Below are positions 34,888-46,690 of a stretch of DNA of 64,000 nucleotides, one piece after another. Within the stretch, counting starts at the first letter, position 1. Every line of letters begins with the position of its first letter. The notes under the pieces were generated by a model. It searched no databases. It was not told the origin of the DNA and saw nothing but the letters and a program-made list of their open reading frames with translations. The stretch comes from Dioszegia crocea (Eukaryota > Basidiomycota > Tremellomycetes > Tremellales > Bulleribasidiaceae), in assembly GCA_001600615.1 (NCBI GenBank), contig BCKK01000009.1:310156-374155 (forward strand), read 5' to 3'. Both the position numbers and the translations under genes were made by a program.

Positions 34888-35642
34888 ATGAAGCTCCTAC
34901 TCTCATTGATCCTCCTCGCGATCTTCGCCCTTACTTCGAGCGCGGCCGCGCGAGGCCCCTCAGCTCTGAGGAACGCAGCCGTCGCCCGTCGACAAGTTTC
35001 AAGAGCACAAGTCGTCGACCGAGCCTCTCGCACCCGGCCCAAGCGTCAAGAGGCTTCTCCAGTCGTGTACGTAGTGTACCTAGTCCTATGTCCCAATACG
35101 CTCGAGCTGACAGATTAAGCTGCAACCCTAACGGCGGTTCTCGAATCCGTCTTCGAGTGTCCTCTCCTGCTACAGACACGCCCCAATATGTCGCTGGTCC
35201 CGCCAATATTTACTATTCAGACGCCACTCTTGTCAATGCCGAGACTTTCACTTTGGACATTGCCGGCGCTGTCCGCAGCCTGACTGGGAAAATTACCTGT
35301 GAATTACGCGACGGTGAAGGGCATCAGCCTGATCAGTACTCCCTACTTTGGGTCGGCAGTCGGGGATGGAGTGGATACGAGCTGACTCGTCTAGTCTACA
35401 CCACATACTTGCCGCTGGCCTCGTACCTCTACACCGAGCGGCAGATGAAATCCCAGACGCTCACCTGCTCCGTCTCCCCCACCACACGTGTGCTCTCCTG
35501 TAATAGCCCCCTAGTCCCTACTGGACCCGTCGCCTTCCAAGTCTGTACTGGTAACGCCCCTGGCATCCTCGTTGGCGTCGATAAGCAGGACTTCGATTGT
35601 ACCGTGCAGATCCTGACCGCGGAATGCGTCACAAGTGCTTGA
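34888..35642 (+). CDS. Secreted protein with propeptide-like segment, 233 aa
   Basis: Two exons: 34888-35066 and 35120-35642. A clear signal peptide (MKLLLSLILLAIFALTSSAAA) is followed by a basic segment of about 40 residues with several dibasic sites (RPKRQEA), which looks like a Kex2-processed propeptide. The mature part has six cysteines in a beta-rich domain (FTLDIAGAVRSLTGKITC, LLWVGSRGWSGYELTRLVYT, TLTCSVSPTTRVLSC, GPVAFQVCTG). I do not recognise the family. It is a candidate secreted effector-like or wall protein. Alternative acceptor cag at 35111-35113 is also in frame, but its branch point would be too close. Confidence 0.75.
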
Positions 35643-36487
35643 GGAGGCGAAGGTGGCAGTGTATCGGGGCGTCTGCGCAGTTTATGGAAAAAGGACAATG
35701 GGGTTTCGAGTTCGTATTTTGGTCGACTTCAGGACAATACCTTCTATAATGAGATTGTGGTCAGGTCAGTGGAATCCGAAACTAGTGTTTTAGCTCGTCA
35801 ACTCAGAGCTTGAGACTGGTTTGTTCCCTGTCTAGAACGTGAGATAAGTCAGAGTGTTACAGGCCGATAGCTGGACTGCTCGCGTGCTCGCTCATGATGT
35901 ACCTAGCGCCGAGTTCAGCTTGGCATATTGCAAAGCCCAGCAAACTGAATGTGTAGACATGGTTCGATGTGGCTCGTTGAAGATCGCGGCGGGACGCTCT
36001 GGTCCGGGGAGGAGATGAGCGCCCGGGACAAGGACAGGGGGATCGAACATGGTCATTTCTCATTATCAGTCCAAGTCGGGCACTTTGGTTTTCGAATCGC
36101 GCTTGTAGCTGGTATATACGGCTCAAACACTTCCTGAGCATCATAGTCCATTGGGGAAGGGTGTTGTAGATACACAGGCTCTCCCAGGCGCTCACAAGAC
36201 AATGATCTATGGGCAATATTACGTCAGCAGAAGCACACGTGAATTTGAAGCGTCGGCGGCGGCGGTGGTCTGTGCCTTGATTCGCCCTTCCTTCCACATT
36301 TCTTCTATCCTCTTACATTCCTCACTCATTATATACCTCACTCGTAGTACAGATAGATCTCACAGCTCACTCGCTTTGATTGATCAGATCGCCCGTCAAA
36401 AACCACATAGAATCTCTTCTTTCACGCTCCTTCAAATTACATTTCCTTCTCCCCCCGGCTACCGGTAACCCCATCACATCATCCATC
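35643..36487. other. Intergenic
   Basis: 845 bp between two + strand genes. The last 120 bp before 36488 are CT-rich. No gene seen. Confidence 0.5.
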
Positions 36488-39400
36488 ATGGCAGCAGTAA
36501 TGAATGCCAATGGACTCATGTCCCCTCCTCCGACTGAGAAGGCATCATCTCAGGGCTCTCCTCCAAGGATCGTATTGGCCGGAAAGACGGGAAGGATATT
36601 ATGTGTGGCTGATATTCGGGGTGACTGTAAGTCTTGCGATGGGTCTGATCGACGAGGATGGGCTGGAGCTGCTTGGGGCTAAAGGCATGTCGGAGTTGTG
36701 CCGAACGTTGAGAGCAGTGAGAGGGTGCGAGAGACAGAAAGAATGGCTGCTCGGCATAAAAAGATGAGTTGCCAAAGCTGACTCCCGACAGTTCACGAGC
36801 TTAACAGACTTATCCGAGAGCACGAAGCGACAGCCGTCATCCATACCGGAGACTTCGGGTTCATCACTGCCGAGAGTTTAGATCGAATGGGAGACAAGTA
36901 AGTCTTTGCGGCCTTTCCCATCTTATTCTATTCTAAGCCCTATGATGCCTTTGGGCAATTTCATCGGGGGGAGCAGTGCCCACCTCCTCTTCTTCCCTAT
37001 CCAACTGTCATCAGATGGTCCGAGCGCTCCTGCTCTTAGCCCCGACTATCCCTATTGCCCATAGCTAATCCTCAGAATCCTTCGTCACCTCCTACAATAC
37101 TCTCCCCTCTTACCCCCTTCAACCCGACAACACCTCCTGTCCATCCCTCCCTCCGCAGGCCGCGCTGCTCTCATTACAGCACTCAACAACTCTTCAGTCC
37201 ACTTCCCGCTCTCTCAGTTCCCTCACCTCCTCACGGGCGCCATCACCTTCCCCGTCCCAGTTTTCACTGTCTGGGGACTTATTGAGGATGTGAGGGTGCT
37301 AGAGAAGTTCAGGACGGGCGAGTATGAGGTGACGAACCTCAGTGTGATTGACGAGGCGGCGAGTAAGGTGTTGGATGTTGGGGGTTTGAGGTTGAGGTTG
37401 TTTGGGCTTGGAGGGGCTGTTGCGCCGCATAAGATGTGTAAGTTGACGATATACCTATTGCCGCTCGCTCAATTAGAGATACACAGCTGACGCCTCGCAG
37501 TCGACAATGGTAAGCCAAAACTCAATTTTATAACTACCGGCACGCCCTCCCAGAGAGACACCGTTATCACTATCCGGAAAATGGCTCTCAGCGGGCTTCT
37601 GTACCACTATGGAAGGAGATCACGGTGCTGACTATGCAGGGGAAGGCTTTGCCACCATCGCTGGGGGTCAAGGAACTATGTGGACCACAGCGCTCCAAAT
37701 CGGAGAATTGGTGGATACCGCTCAACGTGTAAGCTTCCTCCGCTGTCATCAACTCCGGAGCTCAAGCTTATATAATAGGTCTACGATTCCACGGAAACAC
37801 GCCTTTTTATTTCTTCAGCCCCAATCAGCAGGAACGGTCTCCTCTCTCAGCTCTCTGCAGCTCTAAAGGCCGATCTTACCATTTCAGGCGGATTGCACTG
37901 TAAGCTAAACACCCGATCAAATATTGACAGGAAGGCTGACGGATTCAGTCCGATATCCCGCATCATTCAACGAATTCGCAGTGCATGGCGATTTCGAAGC
38001 GTACAGGCAAAAACTCAACCAGTCTCGGGAGACATTTGTGGGCGTGTATCAGAGTGTGAAGGATAAGGTTGATTCGAGTCTTAAGTGAGTTCAGCGTATC
38101 GTGTAGGTCGAAACCGCCAGAGCTCATACATTACAGCGAGTCTCAATTGGCTTTACTCAAAAAGGCTCTGAGCGTCGCGCAGAACGTACCCGAATCGGAT
38201 GATGGCACCTGGACAAACACTTGGCACTGGGTCTTATCGTGAGTTGTATTGATCTCCGTTCAGGGTTCGGACGAAACTGACCAGGGCAGGGACGCTTCGT
38301 GTGGTCACATGCTATTCTCGATCTCAGATGGGAGGGTTTCCGCGGAGACGAAAAGTTCAGGTCAGTTATGCTTTCCTCCTTCCATCGTCGGGTGACACGC
38401 GTTTCCATCATCTTCTCAGAAGTTTCCCTTCACCCTACATGTCCCCAATCTCATGCTACCCTCTCAAACATTCAGATTCCAGTCTCGAATCTCGCATTTT
38501 CTCGTCATGTACTCAACTGACAACCTCAGGTCTCAACTTCTCTCACCGTGCCCAAAACCAAGCATCTCCCCAAAAGACATCTGTCAACCTTCCCCAGGCA
38601 CAAGGAACACCTACCGCCCGCCCCGCTGCCGTTCCTGAGACGAGCATCAAACCCCCTCCCCCTTCCGGTCCTGCCGCAACTACCGGCGCCGCTGTTCGAC
38701 CGACCCAACCCCCCGTCCGACCTCCCGGAGCAACTGCAACCGGCGCCCGTCCACCTCCTACTGGAGCCAGCGGAGCATTCAACGGTCCGATCCGACCAGG
38801 ACAGCAGGGTTTAGGCCAGGGCGGCGTCATGCGCGGTGGATTCAACCAACGTGGCGGTCTCCCTACCAAGCCTGCCGGCGGTCTTTCCGATGCAAACGCG
38901 ACTGCACCAGCTACGAATGCCACTGCGCCTGCACCTGCTACTCCGGCTGTTCGTCCCCCTGCCCAAGCCCAGGCTCCTCGGGGGCCTAAGGGACCTTTTG
39001 CGCCCAACGCCAACACCCCTCCGGCTCCTACAGCTCAACAGGCCAACAATGCTAAGACCTCATCAGGAGCGAAAGCTGCTGCGTCATCTGGGTCTACTAC
39101 GGCCAAGCCTGATACCGCTGCTGCCGCACCCACTCCTGCTGCTACTTCGGCCGAGAAGAATGGCGAATCGGCCAAAGAATCGACTGCGACACCCGAGTCA
39201 AGTGGGGTTAAGGCGGACGCCAAGCCTGCCCCAGCCGCCGCAGCTGCGACTACACCCGCGGCGAATGGCGAGAAGAAGCAGAGGCCCGAACCTCGAACTG
39301 AGAAGTCTTCAGCTTCAATCACTACTGGAGAGGAGAAGAATGGGGATGCGGCCGATACTCGAGCCAAGAAATTCTGCCTATTCGTCAGGGGGTTCAATAC

Positions 39401-39943
39401 GCCTGCTACCGAGGCAGAATTAAAATCTCTCTTCCCTGGCTTTGAGGATAAGGTGAGTTCACCCACAACAGGAAAGGGACAAGAACTCATGGGTCAGATC
39501 ACTCTAGTCAAATTCCCTCAAGCGTTCGGCAAGCAGAGGGTGAGCTTGCGACTTTTGATATGGTACCATACATGAGCTGACATCTGTTAGGAAATGGCAT
39601 ACATCGACTTTGACACGGAAGAGTCAATGAATGCAGCGCTGGCGGCAACTACCAAGGTGAGTCGCCTCAATCCGCTTTTGCTTTCTCCAGCTCTTTACCA
39701 AGACAAGGCTTATACTGACAACAACAGAAAATTGGCGACAAAGAAGTCACAGTCATGGTCTCCAACCCCCCAAAGAGAGGATTCGGCGGAGACTTCCGCG
39801 GCAGAGGTGGATTCCGAGGTGCGAACGGGGGTGGACGCGGCGGGCGGGGCGGCGGCCGGGGAGGCAGGGGCGGTGAGAATGCTGGAGCAGCGGCGGCGGC
39901 TCCTGCTGTGGCGTCGGGAGGTGGAGCGGCCAAGAAGGATTAG
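36488..39943 (+). CDS. DUF2433-type metallophosphoesterase fused to RRM and RGG tail
   Basis: Thirteen exons (36488-36626, 36792-36897, 37076-37437, 37501-37509, 37640-37728, 37779-37899, 37949-38084, 38137-38238, 38290-38360, 38530-39452, 39498-39539, 39591-39656, 39728-39943) give 793 aa. The N-terminal third is a calcineurin-like phosphoesterase fold: [13 protein letters not shown] and IHTGDFGF, then blocks I know from fungal DUF2433 proteins ([64 protein letters not shown]). About 290 disordered Ala/Pro residues follow. An RRM comes next (LFVRGF as RNP2, EMAYIDF as RNP1, about 658-735), then an RGG box ([20 protein letters not shown]). Exon 4 is 9 nt. The metal motifs look degenerate, so catalysis is doubtful. 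Role inferred: RNA-binding regulator. Confidence 0.9.
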
Positions 39944-40645
39944 AGGCGATAGATTTCGGGTTTGAGGGTGTGGGTCGAGGGTGGAAAGGGGAGGGTGAGG
40001 TGGTCAGGAGGGGGAAGAAGGAGAAACCAAAAGACTGCAACAACGCACGAGGGATGAAGGCGAGAGCATCGATCGTGAACGAATTGTGTATATCCTATCA
40101 ACGCATGTTTCTCCATTTCATCGTCCGGCTAGGGTTAGCTTGGATAGCTAGGGCGATAACCAAAAAGTATAGTAGAGGATGAGCTAGATGGGGATGAGGC
40201 AGGGGGAAGAGGTCAGATGGTCATGTACAATGTCCATATCTTCACAATTTGGGCGGGGGCAGCAGTACGCGGCTCACGTGCGGTATAGGCCTTCAAAGTA
40301 GTGACTTCGACCGCAGACCCTTGGTTCACGGTCGCTGTACAACAGAGAGCCCAGGCGGTTGATACGCGATCAAGTGCTGAAGAGATGTCCGCGTGTAGAA
40401 TCACACTAGTCATGCGCCGAAGTCTTTACTTGGGCTGAGGGTCGTCGCACGTGGTTTGGGCCTTTGCACTAAGCGTAATACACCAGAAATGAATCCTCTG
40501 AGTGGCGCCAATTTCTGCCTCGCCACTGAGTCTTTCCGCTCTACGTGCCATGCTCTGGTCTTTTCTGCTATTCCGACCACCTCGTGATCAAGGGGCGTTC
40601 ATATGCTCTGGCAGTCATAAAGAATTATTTTACATCATGGAGGGC

Positions 40646-40888
40646 AATGCCTACGCCTGAATCTGCGTTACCCGACCACCCACCCCCTGGGCCTGTCCCG
40701 CCCCCGCACTGTCAACACTTTCCACCGCCGAAGAGAGTGATGGCTGATCTTACTCACTTCAAGCAAGGTATACCATTTCACCATATTGTGTGTTAACCAA
40801 CCGTTGGAACTTCCTGACCGCACTGCGCAATATACACCGAAGCGGTATGCCTAAAATTTGCGTCACCCGACCACCCACCCCATGGGCC
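40646..40888 (+). repeat. Imperfect direct repeat, about 45 bp
   Basis: Two copies, 40646-40693 and 40846-40888, share an exact core (cccgaccacccacccc, then tgggcc) and similar left flanks (atgcct, tgcgt). They lie 200 bp apart in the gene-free stretch before DUS1. Confidence 0.7.
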
Positions 40889-40991
40889 CGTTTTGTACAC
40901 TCAGTGATGCTTCACCGCCTTGGTAGTGTGAAGTGCAGGTGAAATGCGCAGGTACTGCATTAGCTTGCACGTACGTTTCATATGAATATAT

Positions 40992-41026
40992 GACGCATGA
41001 AGCATGATGCACGATGCATGATGCAT
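40992..41026 (+). repeat. Degenerate GATGCAT tandem repeat
   Basis: About five imperfect GATGCA(T) units in 35 bp. GATGCAT is self-complementary in its core (ATGCAT), so the tract can also form small hairpins. No function known. Confidence 0.6.
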
Positions 41027-42482
41027 AAAGGCTATTGCTCTCACTTTGCATTAGAATTCCAAAGTCCCAAAGAGGCAAGAAGTAAACACAGCTCATCACG
41101 TGATCTACCTTGCCATTAGCATTTCTTTCGTGGAAGGCTCAAATACGGCCAAAGGGCTATTCCGCTATCTCGACATCCTATGCATGAAAGTACCTTTTTT
41201 AAAGCGGGAAACTTCAAAATGCCATTGTTGTTCGACGAAAAAGGCTTTACATGCTCCAAAATGAGTCTGTGGAAGACATGATTGGGAATTTCCAGGCGTC
41301 CAGAGCGTTCGAAGGTGTTTGGTCCTAAGGGCCCAAACCACCAGCGGCATATGTTCGCGATCGCGATGGTAGCGCTCGGGGTCACCGCTGTCTTCCAGCC
41401 CAGGTCACATCGGCGAGATGTTGTCGGCGGGGAATTCTGGGAGAGGTGGTTTATAATTCGAGCCGGAGTTTTGCGGGATTATAGCAAGTTGCAATATGAT
41501 GAATTTCGGGATCAGTCATTTTGATGGCCTTGCAGCAAGTTGGGGCTCGCGTTGAGATCTTCTGGGCAGTCGTCATGGGTCCCGATATTGAGACTGCTTA
41601 GATACTGTGGTCAAGAGGAATGTTCAGCGTAGACTTCGATGCCTTTACTGGCTCGAGGCAGATCACCGCGGCGCTCAGGGTCAGAAGTCAGGTCGTAATG
41701 CCAGGTGCTGACTATGAATTTCGACTCGCCCCCATCTTGACTGTCACTAACAGCTCTAAATCAATGATGACCAAACGACAGGCATTGTCTTAGACAATGA
41801 AGTTCTTGGCCAAGGTAGAGGAGCAACGTCGACTGAGCACATGTGACCGAGTAATTCTGCGTCGGACGAGGGGCTTTCTGGTATCAGTCGCATTCGGTAT
41901 TTTGTGGCTGCACAGAGAACTCCAAAGGTGACTCTAGGCAGGCCAAGTTGCTGGGCAGTCTTGTAGCTAGCAGAGGGCATCGCGCAGAAGTCAGAGCTGG
42001 CCAGTCGCTTCGCATAGAATCTGCGATCCCGGGGCCCACTCTCCCTCATTGTCTCGCGGACGAACAGCAGTGTTGTCAAGCCTCTCACTTATGATCTCTC
42101 TGAGCCATCCTTCTGGCCTGAACGGTGTCCTCCAAGCGCAGCGCCGAGCACCGCTGCAAACCTAGGCGTGCAATGGCCTTGCACTGAGCCACAGCCTGAA
42201 ACGGCCACCCGAAACATGCCGTAAATACCCCTTTGAGCAATTCGACGGAATTTTTGGCTGTTGCTCTCCGCTTCTCTTCTTGTTCACCCACCTCATCATC
42301 ATCGCAAAGCCTTGACATCCAGTCTACCTAGTGAGGACTGGAAGCGGCAGTGCTATCAGCTGCAATCTAGCAAGATTTCGCACTTTTGGTTAATCCGCAC
42401 GCTCGGACACATCACCGTTATCTCGCGACCTTTTCAACGCGGGCATTCATCATCTTCATATCCGCCATTCCTGTCGCACAAG

Positions 42483-44598
42483 ATGTCCGGTAAAGATGCT
42501 CTAGTATCCGGCCACCTAGATCTGTCGCTCCCTCCAGCTCCAGCAAGCAAGAAGGAAAAGCTTGGAGGGTACGATTTCTATCGCTCGATAGGGAGCCCGA
42601 GATATGTCGTTGCGCCAATGGTGGATCAGTCTGAACTAGTGAGTTGCCCCTCTCTTTCACAACTGTCGGGGAAAGTTAGCTTACCGGTGTATAGGCATGG
42701 CGTATGCTATCTCGGGCTCCCCTCCCGCCATCCATAGCGGGCCCAAGCACCACTACTCCCCCAACACCAACCGGCCAGACCTACGTCCGACATCCCGGAG
42801 GAGCCCACCTAACTTATACGCCCATGATCCACGCCAAGATCTTCGCTACGTCTAAATCGAAGTCCAAGGGGTCGGATGGGCAGTTTGATATCAGTCATGA
42901 AGAGGAGGGAGCGGATAAGGTATTGGCGGGGATAGAAGGAGGAGATCGGCCATTATTCGTGCAGGTGAGTCGGGACTTCAGGATCTTCACGGATCTCTGA
43001 TTTTAAGCATCATCACGCTGAGATCCATTCTTCTTATCTACGTAGCAGCTGATGCAGACAGTTTTGCGCAAATGACCCCGATATGCTACTCGCCGCTGCC
43101 AAGAAGGTCGAAAAGCACTGCGATGCGGTAGATATCAACTTTGGTTGTCCGCAGGGTATCGCAAAACGGGGCAACTACGGGGCGTTCTTACAAGATGACT
43201 GGGAACTAATACAAAAGCTTGGTGAGATACTCGGCCGTGTAAGAAGCATGAGCAGCATGATCTGACAGTATACAGTCGGAACTCTGCATGCCAATCTTTC
43301 CATCCCTGTCACTGCGAAATTCCGATTACATCCCGATCCCATTCGCACGATCGCCTATGCGCAAATGCTAGAAGCTGCCGGTGCGCAGATATTGACAGTA
43401 CACGGCCGAACGAGGGAGATGAAGGGTCAATTTACCGGATTGGCAGATTGGGAAATGATCAAGAAGGTCAAAGAGGCAGTTAGCGTGCCGGTCTTTGCGA
43501 ATGGGAATATACTGTATGGAGAGGATGTGGAAAGGTGCTTGGAGTTGACGGGTTGTGATGGAGTCATGACTGCCGAGGTGAGCTCTTGCGAATGATTTCA
43601 GGCTGTGAGAGGGGATTGAAGTGACTGATCCAAATAGGGGAATCTATCCAATCCCGCCATCTTCGTTCCCCCTTCACATCCTCGTGCAAATCCCCCAATG
43701 ACCCTCCTCGCAAACCGTTACCTCGACATTTGCGCCTCGCTCAAAACACCAACGGCCAACTCTGCCATGAAAGGCCATTTGTTCCGTTTGCTCAAACCCG
43801 TGTTGGACGCGCAGCCAGATGAAAAGCTTCGGATTAGGATTGCAAAAGCTGCAGGTGTGGACGAGTTGAGAGATGTGGTCAGGACGGTAGAAGAAATATT
43901 GAAGGTGAGTAGGGGACTTCGCTGGGAGAACATGACTCGGTTCAGCTGGCGGTGGTGCATCGGTGTTGAATCCAGCTGATCAATCTTAGCCCGCCATGGA
44001 CGCTGCAGGACCTTCATGGCGCCCTCCACCGATAGATCCGAAAACGGGCTATCGTGATCTCCCAATATGGGTAGCTCAACCACATATCCGTCCCCTCCCC
44101 AAACCCACACCGGCAGGTACTACTTCCGCCGTCCCATCCGACGGTGCTGCTGCTCAACCATCCCAATCCTCCCCACCGCCATCTCGTCCCTCCTTGCCGA
44201 CCATAACATCCTGCGTCCACCCCTCATGTACACACTCCGCAGCAATCAAATGCCCCCATGGTGCATGTCTGACGCACTGCCGCTCCACTTTGGCTATAAA
44301 GGGCGGGATGGACCCTGCGCAAGCGGAGAAAGAGGCGAAAGAGGGTGGGCTAGTAGGGATGGGATGCGAGGACCATGAGGAGAAAGTGAGGGCTAGGAAC
44401 GAGCGGATGGCGCAGAAGAAGAAGAATGGAAAGGAGGGCAGGAATAAGAATAAGGGAGAAGTCAATGGGAATAAGGGTAAGAAGAGGAAGGCCGAGGATG
44501 CGGTGGAAGGGGATGTGAAGGGTAATGGGTGGAACAGCGCACTGCATGGTGAGGCAGGAGATGAGGAAGAGCGATACATGGCTGGTCTTGCCAGCTGA
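42483..44598 (+). CDS. DUS1: tRNA-dihydrouridine synthase Dus1 with Cys/His-rich tail
   Basis: Six exons (42483-42638, 42695-42964, 43062-43221, 43276-43577, 43638-43904, 43990-44598) give 587 aa. Dus1 reduces U16 and U17 of cytosolic tRNAs with FMN and NADPH. Conserved blocks are [20 protein letters not shown] at the flavin site, [34 protein letters not shown] with the catalytic Cys at about 171, [19 protein letters not shown] and [18 protein letters not shown]. The tail carries [19 protein letters not shown] and GMGCEDHEE, a probable zinc-binding module. A lysine-rich segment with likely nuclear localisation signals ([20 protein letters not shown]) follows. It ends 91 bp from the convergent ICE2-like gene. 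Confidence 0.95.
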
Positions 44599-44689
44599 TA
44601 GCCATCTGTAGGCAATCTTCCTGGATGACTGGGAGATGTTGATTTCATGCATGTTGTCAGATCCCCTCCCGCCCTTGGACTAAACAAAG

Positions 44690-46448
44690 CTAGTCCACTT
44701 TCCACCTCGTCACGCTATCCGCATCGTCATCTGCGTCCAGCAATAACTCTAGCGACCAAACAGCGAGGAAGAGCGCGATATTGAGCCATCTCCACCATGT
44801 CTGACTTCCAGCGTCGAGGACTGGAAATGTCAGCCACGACCTGGGAAGTGGCAGGCCCCGATGGGCAGCAGAAGGAGAGAATACATGAAAAGCAACGTAC
44901 AGAGTAGATGTGTGTAGACAGCTATCAGAATAGCTCGCCGATACGATAAAACAACAGTCGTCACTCTCATGTTCTACCCTTCCGTCAGCTTTTGGCCTCG
45001 TCCAGTCGAACGTAGATTTGAAACTGACCGCTGGCTCTTCTCCCAAACTCCGTCCATCCCAGAACCCAGGCGTGACTCCCATACCCCCGACCCCTCCGCC
45101 AACGCCAGAATCACTCATCCCGTCATCCCATCCCATACTTGCTTTACGGATGACGGGGACTATTCGCGCGGCAAGATGTAAGACAGCTACGCGATATACT
45201 AGGGACAGGAGCAGATGGGGTGGGAGAGTTTGTGCGCTGTGGATATTCAGCTGAGGCCTCTTCGAATAGAAGCGAGGGGTCTTTCAAAGATTGTGAAGAA
45301 GGTGGGAGCGCTGAGGGCGATGACAGGGTCGAATCATGAAGGAGAGATCAACTCACACATCCCACACGCTATCCATCACGCCGATCACGGCCCGCTTGGC
45401 CAGGTTCCGCACGGAGGTCTCGGGTACCTGCTTCGAGGCTGCCCAAGAGCTTGTGAGCCAGCCTGAGCCAAACGATCTTGGTCTGTTGATGTCAGCTGTA
45501 GCCCATGCACCCAAGATTTGAGGTGATATGTGAGGAGGATGAAGCTTACTCCATGGCAGATTCCACGCCCGACAGCCAGGCAGAGTACTTAAAAGTCAGC
45601 TACCGGTCTGCGAGCCCTAGAACTACCAGAGGTTCCTTAGCTCACCACGACGTAGACGAATACCAGACTTGTCTCTAGGACATTGGTCCGCTTCAGGGCG
45701 AAGCCTATGGACGAGAGGAAAACGACGGCTGTGAGGGCGCATCCGAGGAGGAAAGCTGGGATTGTGGAAGATGTGGAAATGGGGAAGTACTGCATTGTCA
45801 ATCAGAGCTGTGAGGGGACGAGATGACACCTTAGTAGAGAGGTCGGCAAGACTTACCTTGTACACACCAGCCAGACCCACACAGTAAACAACAGCAGCCA
45901 AAACCAGCGCTCCAAGACTCCTCCATTCCAGCCCACCCTCCTCCTTCTCTTCCTCATCTGCCCATCCCTTACCTACTCTTCCCGCGACTTGGATGACAAG
46001 TAGCGTGCTCACACCCTCCAGCAAGGTAAATAGGGGCGATACCACCCGTAGGATCTTGGCGTACACAACTGGCAGGACTTCCACAAGTGTGTAGATTGGC
46101 GAAGGGATCAGGGCGGTCGATGGTGATGGGCTTGGAGGGTGTAGATGGAAGTAAAAGGTCAAGAGGAAGAGGCAAGAGGTGATTGTTGGAGAGAGGAATG
46201 AGAGGATTGATATTATGGGTGCGAAGGGAGTGTTTTTGGTGAATAGTCGGAGGGTCGAATAGGAGAAGTGATGGAGCGTTAGGAGTAGAGATAGTAGGAG
46301 GAAAGAAGGGGGACCTGAGAGAGTTCAGTTACGCGGCAGACATCCTAGGAAAAAACTCACCCAAGAGGTCGAGAACCATTGGAAGGCCCAAGAGGACCTG
46401 ACCAAATGTCCCCATGCCCCCGAGGGACGACATGGCGCCGAGGAACAT
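44690..46448 (-). CDS. ICE2-like multi-spanning ER membrane protein
   Basis: Six exons (46448-46361, 46314-45857, 45789-45646, 45587-45550, 45482-45357, 45236-44690) give 466 aa. Ice2 is a polytopic ER protein tied to ER shape and phospholipid metabolism. At least seven hydrophobic segments are visible, with the stretch LFTLLEGVSTLLVIQVAGR and the later LLLSLVYRVAVLHLAARIVP, which resemble the Ice2 family as I recall it; the family call is tentative. The last membrane segment is WWRWLNIALFLAVWSLELLL. In exon 6 a good acceptor (ctgacatttccag, about 44818-44830) suggests one more intron that I could not place. The start could also be the in-frame ATG at 46433. It is divergent from PTC5, with starts 242 bp apart. 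Confidence 0.7.
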
Positions 46449-46690
46449 CTTGTTGATGTCCCGCCTTGCGGACACGCTTCTGGTATTGTTGGAAGCCTAT
46501 TCCCTTCTCCGAGTAGCTATGTACAGCACCTCGAGTCGCGTCGGAGAATGCTCAGGTAAGTAGTAGACTAGTGAGTGATGTAGATGGATGATGGTGAATT
46601 GTCGGTCGATCACAAGATCCCTTTGAAACAATTTCCGACATTCCTCTCTTCCACCCTATATCATCTTGCTGATCATTCATTCTGAGCATC

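Larger units (their letters stand above)
39944..42482. other. 2.5 kb region without a recognisable gene
   Basis: I see no convincing coding sequence. The region holds a near-duplicate of about 45 bp (40646-40693 and 40846-40888) and a GATGCAT-rich tandem stretch (40992-41026). Short frames at 41116-41385 (-) and 41282-41524 (+) have no recognised content. A decayed mobile element is possible but unproved. Confidence 0.4.

Noticed and set aside
38543..39490. Reverse-strand Gly/Val/Ala-rich frames over the phosphoesterase-RRM gene
   Set aside because: Complement of the Ala/Pro linker; no independent evidence.
41116..41524. Overlapping frames on both strands in the stretch before DUS1
   Set aside because: Unremarkable length and no recognisable domain; equally long frames occur by chance at this GC content.
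45247..45310. An earlier end for the ICE2-like gene using acceptor ctcag at 45311
   Set aside because: It gives a 20-residue tail and stop; the acceptor at 45237 with a gctgaatatccacag branch restores the LVYRVAVLHLAARIVP segment and a family-like length.
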